Shown one piece after another: positions 46,299 to 54,961 of a stretch of DNA of 64,000 bases (position 1 is the first letter of the stretch; every line of letters begins with the position of its first letter). The notes below the pieces were generated by a model, which was given only the letters and a program-made list of their open reading frames with translations, made no database searches and was not told the origin of the DNA. The translations under genes and the position numbers were made by a program. The DNA comes from Ancylobacter polymorphus (GTDB lineage: Bacteria; Pseudomonadota; Alphaproteobacteria; Rhizobiales; Xanthobacteraceae). Where the stretch lies: assembly GCF_030813495.1 (NCBI RefSeq), contig NZ_JAUSUI010000004.1:186001-250000 (forward strand). Direction: 5' to 3'.

Positions 46299-47702
46299 CT
46301 ACACCGGAATCCGGATCGTCGCGCGCAGGCCGCCGAGCGGGCTCTCGCCAAGGATGACATCGCCGCCATGGGCGCGGGCGGCGTCGCGGGCGATGGTGAG
46401 GCCGAGGCCGGAGCCGCCGGCATCCTGGTTGCGCGCCTCATCCAGCCGGAAGAACGGACGGAACACATCCTCGCGCAGATCGGGCGCGATGCCCGGCCCG
46501 TCATCGTCGACGGTGATGGTGAGCCAGCGCTCGTCGCGCGTGCCTGTGATTTCGATGCGCGCGGCGTGGCGGCCGGCATTGCCGACGAGATTGGCGAGGC
46601 AGCGGCGGAAGGCGTCGACACGCACCATCACCAGCGGGTCGCCGCTATAGCTGGCGCTCACCCTGGCGCCCTCCCGCTCGGCATTGAACCGCGCGTCCTC
46701 GATCAGCCGCGCCATGTCGGCGAGCGCCGGCGTTTCCGCCACATCCTCGCGGGCGAAGGCGAGATAGGCCTCCAGCATGCTCTGGAGATCGTCGACGTCC
46801 TTGCGCAGCGCCTCGGTGTCGGCGCTGTCGCCGAGCAGCGCCAGTTCCAGCTTGAACCGGGTGAGGATGGTGCGCATGTCGTGGCTGACGCCGGCGAGCA
46901 TGGTGGTGCGCTGCTCGATCTGCCGCTCGATGCGCCGTTTCATTTCCAGAAAGGCCAGCGCCGCGCCGCGCACCTCGCGCGCGCCGCGCGGGCGGAAGCC
47001 GGGCACGTCGCGGCCCTTGCCGAAGGCGATGGCCGCATCGGCCAGCGCCTCGATCGGCTTGATCTGGTTGCGCAGGAACAGGATGGCCACTGCCATCAGC
47101 ACCAGCGCGGTGCCTACCATCCACAACAGGAAGATGTGCGAATTGGACAGGTAAGCCTGGCTGCGGCGGGCGAACACCCGCAGCACCATGTCGTCCAGCT
47201 GCACCCGCACCTCGATGAGGTTGGAATTGCCCACCGTGTCGGTCCAGAACGGCCGGTGCAGGCGCTTGGCGAGTTCGCTGGTGAAGGCGGAATCGAGGGT
47301 GGAGAAGAAGGGTTTCGGGCCGGGCGGCGGCAGGCGTTCCCCAGGCAAGAAGTCCACGGTGAGGCCCAAAGTGAGCTGGGCGATGCGCTTGATCTTGTCC
47401 TGGTCTTCCTCGGTCGGGAAGGCCACGGCGAGCTGGGTGACGGCGGTGATGTCCTGCGACACCGCCGCGGAGAGACGGCGCGTCACCGTGTTGTAGTGCC
47501 GCTCCATGAACACGAAGGCGAGCACCGATTGCAGGATCACGACCGGGGTGACGATGATGATCAGCGAGCGGGCGAACAGGCCCTTCGGCATGACGCGGTT
47601 GAACCACGCGCCGAAGCGGGCATTGTTCTCCCGCATGCGGCGCTGGGTGAGGCGCAGCCGCGCCCGCGCGGCGCCCACCACGCTGGTGTCGCGCGGCCTC
47701 AA
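46299..47702 (-). CDS. EnvZ-like sensor histidine kinase
   Basis: A 467-residue membrane sensor. TM1 is near 45-66 and TM2 near 190-210, enclosing a periplasmic domain of about 120 residues. A HAMP region (about 210-262) and a HisKA domain follow with phosphoacceptor His274 in AGVSHDMRTILTRF, then N, G1 and G2 boxes (NLVGNAGRHA, DDDGPGI, GGSGLGL). The position after His-Asp-x-Arg-Thr, usually Pro, is Ile. It starts with TTG overlapping the response regulator stop (TTGA). It follows marR and the regulator gene, and the likely signal is envelope or osmotic stress by analogy with EnvZ. Confidence 0.88.
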   Translation of the reverse strand: MRPRDTSVVGAARARLRLTQRRMRENNARFGAWFNRVMPKGLFARSLIIIVTPVVILQSVLAFVFMERHYNTVTRRLSAAVSQDITAVTQLAVAFPTEEDQDKIKRIAQLTLGLTVDFLPGERLPPPGPKPFFSTLDSAFTSELAKRLHRPFWTDTVGNSNLIEVRVQLDDMVLRVFARRSQAYLSNSHIFLLWMVGTALVLMAVAILFLRNQIKPIEALADAAIAFGKGRDVPGFRPRGAREVRGAALAFLEMKRRIERQIEQRTTMLAGVSHDMRTILTRFKLELALLGDSADTEALRKDVDDLQSMLEAYLAFAREDVAETPALADMARLIEDARFNAEREGARVSASYSGDPLVMVRVDAFRRCLANLVGNAGRHAARIEITGTRDERWLTITVDDDGPGIAPDLREDVFRPFFRLDEARNQDAGGSGLGLTIARDAARAHGGDVILGESPLGGLRATIRIPV

Positions 47703-48439
47703 GGAGCGACGACCAGCCGGTAGCCGACGCCGCGCACCGTCTGCACATAGGCGGGATTGGCCGGGTCGCGCTCGATCTTGCGGCGCAGCCGGTTGACCTG
47801 CACATCCACCGCCCGGTCGCCGGCCGCGACGCCGGGGGCGACGAGGTCCTGGCGCGGCACGGTCTGGCCCGGCGCCTCGCCCAGCACCCGCAGCATGTCG
47901 CGCTCGCGGTCGGTGAGGCGCACCAGCTCGCCGTCGCGGGTGAGTTCGCCGCGCGCGAGGTGGAAGGTGAACGGCCCGAAGCGCACCGCCTCGATGGCCT
48001 GCGCCGGCGGCGGGGCGGCGCGCTTGATGATGTTGCCGATGCGCAGCAGCAGTTCCCGAGGCTCGAACGGCTTGGCGAGATAGTCATCGGCGCCGATCTC
48101 CAGCCCCTCGATGCGGTCGCCCGGCTCGGAGCGGGCGGTGAGCATGAGGATGGGCACGGGAGAATCGGCGCGCACCGAGCGGGCGAGGTCGAAGCCGTTC
48201 TCGCCCGGCATCATCACGTCGAGGATCAGGAGGTCGAAGGTGAGGCCGCCGAGCCGGGCGCGGGCGTCCGCCGCGGATTCCGCCGTGGTGACGCGGTAGC
48301 CGTGCTCGGTAAGGAAGCGCGACAGCAGGTCGCGAATGCGGCGGTCGTCATCGACGATGAGCAGGTGGAAGGCGTCGTCGGCAGGCATGGTGCGGGATTC
48401 CCTTGCCGCTTCGGCCGGGCTCAGGCGGGCGTCGAGCAT
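47699..48439 (-). CDS. OmpR-like response regulator
   Basis: A 246-residue OmpR/PhoB-type regulator. The receiver domain has the acidic pair at about 30-32, phosphoacceptor Asp74 in LILDVMMPG, the conserved Thr (MLTARSEPG) and Lys123 in YLAKPFEP. The C-terminal winged helix ends VQTVRGVGYRL. The ATG at 48439 has GGGAGGA upstream; an internal ATG at 48388 matches the usual family start. It lies between marR and the cognate kinase gene and overlaps the latter. Confidence 0.9.
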   Translation of the reverse strand: MLDARLSPAEAARESRTMPADDAFHLLIVDDDRRIRDLLSRFLTEHGYRVTTAESAADARARLGGLTFDLLILDVMMPGENGFDLARSVRADSPVPILMLTARSEPGDRIEGLEIGADDYLAKPFEPRELLLRIGNIIKRAAPPPAQAIEAVRFGPFTFHLARGELTRDGELVRLTDRERDMLRVLGEAPGQTVPRQDLVAPGVAAGDRAVDVQVNRLRRKIERDPANPAYVQTVRGVGYRLVVAP

Positions 48440-48452
48440 GGCGGTCCTCCCG

Positions 48453-49034
48453 TCAGCCGGCCGTCCGGCCGCGGGCGGCGCTGCGCGCCTCCACGGCCTG
48501 GTCGGCGCGGGCGATCAGCTTCTCGGTCGAACTGCGATCTTCCGGGTCGATCATGGCGACAAGAAAGCGGCGCACCAGCTCGCGCGACTCGCCGCCGCTC
48601 TCCTCCAGCGCCCGGCGGATGCGGCGGGACTGGATGGCGACGAATTCCTGGGTCAGCGCCTCGCCCTTCGGGGTGAGGTAGAGCAGGCGCTGGCGGCGGT
48701 CGGAGGCACCGGCGCGGCTGTCGATGAAGCCCTGGTCCACAAGCTCCCGCAGCACCCGGCCGAGGCTCTGCTTGGTGATGCGCAGAATGTCCAAGAGGTC
48801 GGTGACGCGCATGCCGGGATGGCGATTGACGAAATGCAGCACCCGGTGATGCGCCCGGCCGAAGCCGAAGCCCTGCAGGATCTCGTCGGGATCGCTGACG
48901 AAATTGCGATAGGCGAAGAACAAGAGCTCGATGAGGTCGAGCATCGGCTCGCCCTCGGAAGGCGAAGAGCCACGCGCCACCCCCGGCTCGCTCTTGCCGG
49001 TGCGCGCTGTCAGCGAGACATTTATGTCAGCCAT
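48453..49034 (-). CDS. MarR family transcriptional regulator
   Basis: A 193-residue winged-helix regulator with an N-terminal Ser/Gly-rich extension of about 25 residues. The DNA-binding part has GMRVTDLLDILRITKQSLGR, LVDQGFIDSRAGASDRRQRL with its wing, and LTPKGEALTQEF. It is first in a three-gene operon with an OmpR-type regulator and kinase, and is divergent from ilvE. Autoregulation through the direct CGTTA repeats near its start is likely but unproven. Confidence 0.87.
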   Translation of the reverse strand: MADINVSLTARTGKSEPGVARGSSPSEGEPMLDLIELLFFAYRNFVSDPDEILQGFGFGRAHHRVLHFVNRHPGMRVTDLLDILRITKQSLGRVLRELVDQGFIDSRAGASDRRQRLLYLTPKGEALTQEFVAIQSRRIRRALEESGGESRELVRRFLVAMIDPEDRSSTEKLIARADQAVEARSAARGRTAG

Positions 49035-49045
49035 GTTGACTTTTT

Positions 49046-49080
49046 TCGTTATGATCGTTACCCAGATGTCCCGTTCAACG
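49046..49080 (-). promoter_or_regulatory. Candidate promoter/operator of the marR operon
   Basis: The region has two direct CGTTA repeats nine bases apart (49047 and 49056) and a CGTTCAACG palindrome (49072-49080). On the minus strand TTGAAC (49073-49078) may be a -35 box, with TCATAA 18 bp further as a possible -10. The elements lie 12 to 46 bp upstream of the marR ATG. Confidence 0.38.
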
Positions 49081-49286
49081 AAAGGATCGTTCGGCTTGCC
49101 GCCCGATCCGCCTCGGAACAGGACAAAGTCGTGCCCGCTCGTGCAGAGCCGCGACGATAACGGGACTTCGGCCGCGAGGCAAAGCGTTGCGCTCTCGCCG
49201 GGCAGGCCGTAGCCACCATGCCGAAGGAACAGAAGGGCTCCGGCGCCTCCCATGGCGCGTCGGCGCCCCGGTTGGGAGACTTAACC

Positions 49287-50177
49287 ATGGCGAGCGAACC
49301 TTTCGACAAACGCAGCGGCTGGATCTGGTATGACGGCGCCTTCGTGCCCTGGCAGGACGCGCAGGTCCATGTACTGACCCACGGGCTGCACTATGGCAGC
49401 TGCGTGTTCGAGGGCGAGCGCGCTTATGGCGGCGAGATTTTCAAGCTCGAAGAGCACACGGCGCGGCTGAAGCGCAGCGCTGAACTGCTCGACTTCGAGA
49501 TTCCCTACAGCGAGGACGAGATCAACGCCGCCTGCCGCGAATTGCTGACCCGGCAGAAGCTGGTGGACGCCTATCTGCGCCCCGTCGCCTGGCGCGGCTC
49601 GGACATGATGGGCGTTTCCGCCCAGCACAACCAGATCCACCTCGCCATCGCGGCGTGGGAATGGCCGAGCTATTTCGACCCGGCGCAGCGGCTCAAGGGC
49701 ATCCGCATCGGCATGGCCAAGTACCGCCGTCCCGATCCGCAGACCGCGCCCTCGACCTCGAAGGCCGCCGGCCTCTACATGATCTGCACCATCTCCAAGC
49801 ACGCCGCCGAGCGCGAGGGCTTCGCCGACGCGCTGATGCTGGACTGGCGCGGCCGCGTCGCCGAATGCACCGGCGCCAATATCTTCTTCGTCAAGGACGG
49901 CGTGGTCCACACGCCGGAAGCCGACGCTTTCCTCAATGGCATCACCCGCCAGACGGTGATCGCGCTCGCCAGGCGGCGCGGCATCGAGGTGGTGGAGCGG
50001 GCGATCATGCCGGAGGAACTGCCGAGCTTCGACGAGTGCTTCATCACCGGCAGCGCCGCCGAGGTGACGCCGGTTTCCGAGATCGCCGGCCAGCACTTCC
50101 AGCCCGGCCCGGTGACCAAGACGCTGCTGGAGGACTACATGTCCGAAGTGCAGCCGAAGAAGGCGGAAGCGGCCTGA
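49287..50177 (+). CDS. ilvE: Branched-chain amino acid aminotransferase
   Basis: A class IV PLP-dependent transaminase that completes synthesis of Leu, Ile and Val. The 296-residue protein has WIWYDGAFVPWQDAQVHVLT, HGLHYGSCVFEGERAY, the PLP lysine in TSKAAGLYM, GRVAECTGANIFFV and GSAAEVTPV. The ATG at 49287 has GGGAG upstream; a longer frame from 49218 is rejected. It is transcribed away from the marR operon and has its own terminator. Confidence 0.93.
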   Translation: MASEPFDKRSGWIWYDGAFVPWQDAQVHVLTHGLHYGSCVFEGERAYGGEIFKLEEHTARLKRSAELLDFEIPYSEDEINAACRELLTRQKLVDAYLRPVAWRGSDMMGVSAQHNQIHLAIAAWEWPSYFDPAQRLKGIRIGMAKYRRPDPQTAPSTSKAAGLYMICTISKHAAEREGFADALMLDWRGRVAECTGANIFFVKDGVVHTPEADAFLNGITRQTVIALARRRGIEVVERAIMPEELPSFDECFITGSAAEVTPVSEIAGQHFQPGPVTKTLLEDYMSEVQPKKAEAA

Positions 50178-50201
50178 GGGCTGCAAAGATCGCCGAATGG
50201 A

Positions 50202-50229
50202 AATGCCGGCCCTCGGGCCGGCATTTTTC
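50202..50229 (+). terminator. Rho-independent terminator after ilvE
   Basis: A 12-bp perfect stem, AAATGCCGGCCC and GGGCCGGCATTT, with minimal loop is followed by TT and CG. It lies 24 bp after the ilvE stop codon. Confidence 0.85.
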
Positions 50230-50292
50230 GTTTGCCTGGCTCTTTCGCCGTCATCCCGGCCGCCGCCCGCAGGGCGGAGGCAAAAGAGGCGC

Positions 50293-50751
50293 CTAGTTCC
50301 AGCGCTCCGCCGCGTCGTCGTCTTCATCCTTGGCGGCGACCCAGGCCGTGCCCTCGTCGCGCTCCTCCATCTTCCAGAACGGCGCGCTGGTCTTCAGCCA
50401 GTCCATCAGGAATTCGGCCGCCTCGAAAGCGGCGGCGCGGTGGGCGGAGGCGGTGACGACGAGCACGATATTGTCGCCCGGCACCATGCGGCCATAGCGG
50501 TGGATGACGGTGGCGCCGATGAGCGGCCAGCGGGCGCGGGCCTGCTCGACCAGACGGCCGATCTCCTCCTCCGCCATGCCGGGATAATGTTCCAGCGTCA
50601 GCGCGATGAGCGGGGCGCCGCCAGGGGCGTCCTGCGCGCGGCACAGGCCGGTGAAGGTGACGACGGCGCCGATGTCGGTGCGCCCGCGCGACAGGGCGGC
50701 GGCCTCCTGCGCGGGGTCGAAATCCTGCGCCTGGATGCGGACGGTGAACAT
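50293..50751 (-). CDS. moaE: Molybdopterin synthase catalytic subunit MoaE
   Basis: MoaE receives sulfur from the MoaD C-terminus and converts precursor Z to molybdopterin. The 152-residue protein has FTVRIQAQDF, GAVVTFTGLCR, LTLEHYPGMAEEEI, VIHRYGRMVPGDNIVLV and the conserved Lys in FWKMEE. The ATG at 50751 has GAGGTGA upstream; a GTG two codons earlier is less likely. It is 15 bp downstream of moaD. Confidence 0.93.
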   Translation of the reverse strand: MFTVRIQAQDFDPAQEAAALSRGRTDIGAVVTFTGLCRAQDAPGGAPLIALTLEHYPGMAEEEIGRLVEQARARWPLIGATVIHRYGRMVPGDNIVLVVTASAHRAAAFEAAEFLMDWLKTSAPFWKMEERDEGTAWVAAKDEDDDAAERWN

Positions 50752-50766
50752 GCTCACCTCGCTCGT

Positions 50767-51018
50767 TCAGCCGCCCGTCATGGGCGGGAAGAAGGCAATC
50801 TCGCGCGCGCCGCCCAGCGGCGTGTCGGGCCGGGCGTGCCGCCGGTCGAGCGCCGCGCGGACGATGCGCGGATTCTCGAAGGCGCGGGCATAGCCCTCGC
50901 CGCGGGCGGCGAGATGGGCGGCGAGTTCGGCGACGGTAGCGACGCCTTCCGGCACCGCGACCTCCTCCGCCTCCAGCCCGATGCGCTCGCGCACCCAGGC
51001 GAAATACAGCACCTTCAC
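50767..51018 (-). CDS. moaD: Molybdopterin synthase sulfur carrier subunit MoaD
   Basis: An 83-residue ubiquitin-like protein with the C-terminal Gly-Gly that is thiocarboxylated; the end is FFPPMTGG. The N-terminus KVLYFAWVRERIGLEAEEV matches MoaD. The GTG start overlaps the pgsA stop (GTGA). It is followed by moaE, completing the synthase pair, while the other moa genes are not in the window. Confidence 0.92.
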   Translation of the reverse strand: MKVLYFAWVRERIGLEAEEVAVPEGVATVAELAAHLAARGEGYARAFENPRIVRAALDRRHARPDTPLGGAREIAFFPPMTGG

Positions 51019-51656
51019 GCGTCGTCCCCGATCAGATGGCGGGCCCCGGCGCGGAAATAGTCCCAGCCGGTATAGAGCGTCAGCAGCGCCGCGATCCACA
51101 ACAGGCCGATGCCGAACAAGGTGATGCCGGGCACCACGAGGTCCGCCGCCGGGCCGGCCAGCAGCACGCCGACCGCGACCAGCTGGGCGGTGGTCTTCCA
51201 TTTGGCGAGGCGGGTGACGGGAACGCTGACGCGCAGTTCGGCGAGAAATTCGCGCAGGCCGGAGACGAGAATCTCGCGGCACAGGATCACCAGCGCCGCC
51301 CACAGCGACCAGCCGCGAATCGTGCCGTCCGAGGCCAGCATCAGCAGCGAGGCGGAGACCAGAAGCTTGTCGGCGATGGGGTCGAGCATGCGGCCGATGG
51401 CCGATTGCTGCGACCAGGCGCGGGCAAGATAGCCGTCGAAGAAATCCGTGATGGCGGCGACCGCGTAAAGCGCCACGGCCACCCAGCGCAGCCACAGGCC
51501 GCCTTCGAGAATGTCGGACCAGAACAGGCACGCCGCCACCAGCGGCACCGCCACGCAGCGGCCATAGGTGAGGATGTTGGGCAGCGACATGGCGTGTCCG
51601 CGCGTCACCTTGGCCGGCTCCCGATCCGTCTGCGGGTTAGATGCGACATCGACCAT
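51015..51656 (-). CDS. pgsA: CDP-diacylglycerol-glycerol-3-phosphate phosphatidyltransferase
   Basis: PgsA makes phosphatidylglycerol phosphate from CDP-diacylglycerol in the inner membrane. The 213-residue protein has several helices and the CDP-alcohol phosphotransferase motif D-G-x2-A-R-x8-G-x3-D-x3-D, seen as DGYLARAWSQQSAIGRMLDP plus IAD, at about 74-96. The start could be the ATG at 51656 or a more usual one at 51590 (SLPNILTYGR). The stop overlaps moaD. Confidence 0.92.
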   Translation of the reverse strand: MVDVASNPQTDREPAKVTRGHAMSLPNILTYGRCVAVPLVAACLFWSDILEGGLWLRWVAVALYAVAAITDFFDGYLARAWSQQSAIGRMLDPIADKLLVSASLLMLASDGTIRGWSLWAALVILCREILVSGLREFLAELRVSVPVTRLAKWKTTAQLVAVGVLLAGPAADLVVPGITLFGIGLLWIAALLTLYTGWDYFRAGARHLIGDDA

Positions 51657-51800
51657 ACTGCGCCGGCTCCCTCACAGGCAGGTAAACATGCGAGCCGGCC
51701 GCGTCAATCGCGTCCCGGTCCCCAGCCTTGCCTGCCGCAGGCTTATCACGATGCGTCAGGGCTGTGGCCATCACATGACGCGCATGGCCGTTCCGGTCCT

Positions 51801-53846
51801 TCATGTCGCCTTGGCATGAAAGAAGTCGTAAACCGCCCGCGCCGTCGCCGCGTTCACCCCCGGCACGCCTTCGAGATCGGCGAGCGAGGCGCGCTCAATG
51901 GCCTTGAGCGTACCGAAATGGTGCAGCAGCGCGCGCTTGCGGGTCGGGCCGATGCCGGGAATCTCCTGCAGCCCGGCCTGGGTCAGGTCCTTCTTGCGCC
52001 GCGCGCGGTGCGAGCCAATGGCGAAGCGGTGCGCCTCGTCGCGCAGGCGCTGGACGAAATACAGCACCGGGTCGCGCGGCTCCAGCCGGAAGGGCTCACG
52101 CCCCTCGACATAGAAGGTCTCGCGGCCGGCATCGCGGTCCGGCCCCTTGGCGACGCCGACCATGGGCACATCGGTGACGCCGAGGCCGGCGAGGGTCTCC
52201 TGCGCCGCCTTCAACTGGCCGGGGCCGCCGTCGATGAGCAGAAGGTCCGGCCAGGCGGAGGAGGCGGCGGAGACCTCCTCGCCGTCGCCGGCCGGGGATG
52301 GTGGCGCCTCTTCTCCCTCGGGGAGAGGCGACGCGCCCGCGCGCGGATTCTCCTTCAAGAGGCGGGAGAAGCGGCGCGTTAGCACTTCGCGCATCATGCC
52401 GTAATCGTCGCCGGGGGTGAGTTCGGTCGAGCGGATGTTGAACTTGCGGTACTGGCTCTTGGCGAAGCCTTCCGGCCCGGCGACGATCATGCCGCCGACG
52501 GCGTTCGAGCCCATGATGTGGCTGTTGTCATAGACCTCGATCCGCTTCGGCGAGCCCTGGAGAGCGAAGGCGCGGGCGAGTTCCTCCAGCAGCCGGGCCT
52601 GGCTGGCGCTTTCCGCCAGCTTGCGGCCGAGCGCCTCGCGGGCGTTCTGCAGCGCGTGCTCCACCAGCTCGCGCTTCTCGCCGCGCTTGGGGGCCGCGAT
52701 CTCCACGCGATGGCCGGCGCGGGTGGAAAGCGCCTCTTCCAGCAGCTCACGCTCGGCGATGTCGTGGCTGAGCAGGATGAGGCGCGGGCAGGGCTTGTCC
52801 TCATAGAACTGGGCAAGGAACGATTCCAGCACCTCGCCGATCTCCAGCGTCCGGTCGGCGCGGGGATAGAGCGCGTGGTTGCCCCAGTTCTGGCCGGTGC
52901 GGAAGAAGAACACCTGCACGCAGGTCGCCCCGCCTTCCTGATGGATGGCGAACACGTCCGCCTCTTCCACCGAGCGGGGGTTGATGCCCTGCGTGCCCTG
53001 CACGGCGGAGAGCGCGGCGAGGCGGTCGCGCAGGGCGGCGGCGCGTTCGAATTCCAGCTCCTGCGAAGCGGCTTCCATCTCGCGCGCGAGCTGCTCCTTC
53101 ACCGCCTTGCTGCGGCCGGAGAGGAAGTCGCGCGCCTCGCGGACATATTCGGCATAGTCGGTGTGGCTGACCTCGCCGGTGCAGGGGCCGGCGCAGCGCT
53201 TGATCTGGAACAGCAGGCAGGGGCGGGTGCGCGCCTCGTAGAAGCTGTCGGAGCAGGAGCGCACCAGAAACGCCTTCTGCAGCGCGTTGATGGTGCGGTT
53301 GACCGCCCAGACCGAGGCGAAGGGCCCGTAATAATCGCCCGGCCGGTTGCGGGCGCCGCGATGCTTGGTGATCTGCGGCGAGACATGGTCGCGGGTGATG
53401 AGGATATAGGGAAACGACTTGTCGTCGCGCAGCAGCACGTTGAAGCGCGGGCGCAGCTGCTTGATGAGGTTCGCTTCCAGCAGCAGCGCCTCGGTCTCGG
53501 TGCCGGTGGAGACGAATTCCATCTCGGCCGTGGCCGCCACCATGCGCATGATGCGGGCGGTGAGCCCGGTCGGGCGGGTATAGGCGACGATGCGGCGCTT
53601 GATGCTCTTCGCCTTGCCGACATAGAGCACCGTGCCGTCCGGCCCCAGCATGCGGTAGACGCCGGGCCCGCTCGGCGCGTGCTTGAGGGCGCGCGCAATA
53701 GCGGCGCGGCCCATGGCGACGGAGCCCGGCGCGGGTTCGGCCTCCTCGGCAAGGTCGGCAATGAAGGCCTCGTCCTGGTCGAGCTCGGCGATGTCGGCAT
53801 CGTCGGCGTCGAGGTCGGGCATGTCGCGGGTCGGTCGGGCAATCAT
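51801..53846 (-). CDS. uvrC: Excinuclease ABC subunit C
   Basis: UvrC makes the two incisions in nucleotide excision repair with UvrA and UvrB. The 681-residue protein has an N-terminal GIY-YIG domain ([20 protein letters not shown]), the Cys-rich [17 protein letters not shown], a UVR motif, the C-terminal endonuclease core ([32 protein letters not shown]) and a helix-hairpin-helix end ([15 protein letters not shown]). An acidic N-terminal extension (about 45 residues) precedes it. A 32-codon insert lies in the linker before LLLIDGG. Confidence 0.94.
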   Translation of the reverse strand: MIARPTRDMPDLDADDADIAELDQDEAFIADLAEEAEPAPGSVAMGRAAIARALKHAPSGPGVYRMLGPDGTVLYVGKAKSIKRRIVAYTRPTGLTARIMRMVAATAEMEFVSTGTETEALLLEANLIKQLRPRFNVLLRDDKSFPYILITRDHVSPQITKHRGARNRPGDYYGPFASVWAVNRTINALQKAFLVRSCSDSFYEARTRPCLLFQIKRCAGPCTGEVSHTDYAEYVREARDFLSGRSKAVKEQLAREMEAASQELEFERAAALRDRLAALSAVQGTQGINPRSVEEADVFAIHQEGGATCVQVFFFRTGQNWGNHALYPRADRTLEIGEVLESFLAQFYEDKPCPRLILLSHDIAERELLEEALSTRAGHRVEIAAPKRGEKRELVEHALQNAREALGRKLAESASQARLLEELARAFALQGSPKRIEVYDNSHIMGSNAVGGMIVAGPEGFAKSQYRKFNIRSTELTPGDDYGMMREVLTRRFSRLLKENPRAGASPLPEGEEAPPSPAGDGEEVSAASSAWPDLLLIDGGPGQLKAAQETLAGLGVTDVPMVGVAKGPDRDAGRETFYVEGREPFRLEPRDPVLYFVQRLRDEAHRFAIGSHRARRKKDLTQAGLQEIPGIGPTRKRALLHHFGTLKAIERASLADLEGVPGVNAATARAVYDFFHAKAT
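52254..52349. repeat. In-frame repeat insertion in the uvrC coding sequence
   Basis: About 96 bp encode a Pro/Glu/Ala-rich segment between RLLKE and PDLLLIDGG, a place where other UvrC proteins have only a short loop. The DNA contains TTCTCCCTCGGGGAGAGG, the hairpin core of the intergenic repeat at 14205-14328. The reading frame is kept. This suggests that a palindromic repeat was captured by the gene. Confidence 0.6.
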
Positions 53847-54007
53847 AATTCCCTAGATACGCATCTGCGGCGCGGGCGAACAGGGGCCGGGCGCCTCTTC
53901 CCCGCGCCTGTTCGCGTTCCGGCACGGGGTGGAACATGCGCCGGGCGCCGGGCCGTCCTGCGCCGGGGGAGGATGCGTGGGCTGGAAAAAGCGCCTATGG
54001 GAGCTTC

Positions 54008-54943
54008 ATGTCCGCATCGAGCCAAGCCGTCTCCACCCCGCCGCTGCCCTGGGCCGGCTATGCCTTCGGTGCCGCCGGGGCCACCTTGTTCGCGTCCAAG
54101 GGCATCATCATCAAGCTCGCCTATGCCGAGGGCATCGACCCGGAGACGCTGCTGGCGCTGCGCATGGCCTTCTCGCTGCCGTTCTATCTCGTCATCGGCG
54201 CGCTGGCGCTGCTGCGCCTGCGCGGCATGGGCGAACCTCTGCCGAGCGGAAAGCTGGTGGTGCAGTCGATGCTGGTGGGCGCGCTCGGCTACTGGCTGGC
54301 GAGCTATCTCGACTTCGCCGGGCTGCAATATGCCTCGGCCTCGTTCAGCCGGCTCATCCTCTTCACCTACCCCATCTATGTCGCGCTGTTCGGCGCGCTG
54401 CTGTTCGGCCAGCCGATCCGCCCCAAGGCGATGCTGGCCTTCGCGGTGTGCTATGGCGGGCTGGCGCTGATCTTCCTGCAGAATGTCAGCGTCATGGGCT
54501 CGGATGTGGTGAAGGGCGCGGTGCTGGTGACGCTGGCAGCGATCAGCTTCGCGCTCTATCTGCTGTGCGCCCGCTCGCTGCTGCAGAAGGTCGGCTCGGC
54601 GCTGTTCACCTGCATCGCCATGATTGCGGCTTCGGTGATGGCGATCGGCCAGTTCGCGCTGGTGCGGCCGGTGGACGCGCTGATGGTGTCGCCGCACGGG
54701 CTGACGCTGGCGGTGATGGTCGCCATCGGCGCCACGGTGCTGCCGACCTTCCTGATGAACGCAGCGCTCAAGCGCATCTCGGCGCAGGCAAACTCGATGA
54801 TCAGCACGGTGAGCCCGGTCGCGACCATGGTGCTGGCGGTGCTGTTTCTCGGCGAGAGCGCCAGCCCCGCCGAGATCGCCGGCGCGGTGCTGGTCATGAC
54901 CAGCATCGGCTGGTTCACGCTGAGCGACGCGCGCAAGCGCTGA
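54008..54943 (+). CDS. EamA/DMT family transporter
   Basis: A 311-residue drug/metabolite transporter with ten predicted helices made from two EamA repeats (about 20-150 and 165-305). Typical positions are LFASKGIIIKLAYAEGIDPE and the second-repeat LAAISFALYLLCARSLL. The ATG at 54008 is preferred to the upstream frame. The substrate is unknown. It converges with the SDR gene 18 bp away and is divergent from uvrC. Confidence 0.85.
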   Translation: MSASSQAVSTPPLPWAGYAFGAAGATLFASKGIIIKLAYAEGIDPETLLALRMAFSLPFYLVIGALALLRLRGMGEPLPSGKLVVQSMLVGALGYWLASYLDFAGLQYASASFSRLILFTYPIYVALFGALLFGQPIRPKAMLAFAVCYGGLALIFLQNVSVMGSDVVKGAVLVTLAAISFALYLLCARSLLQKVGSALFTCIAMIAASVMAIGQFALVRPVDALMVSPHGLTLAVMVAIGATVLPTFLMNAALKRISAQANSMISTVSPVATMVLAVLFLGESASPAEIAGAVLVMTSIGWFTLSDARKR

Positions 54944-54961
54944 ACGCCGGCGGCGCCGGGC

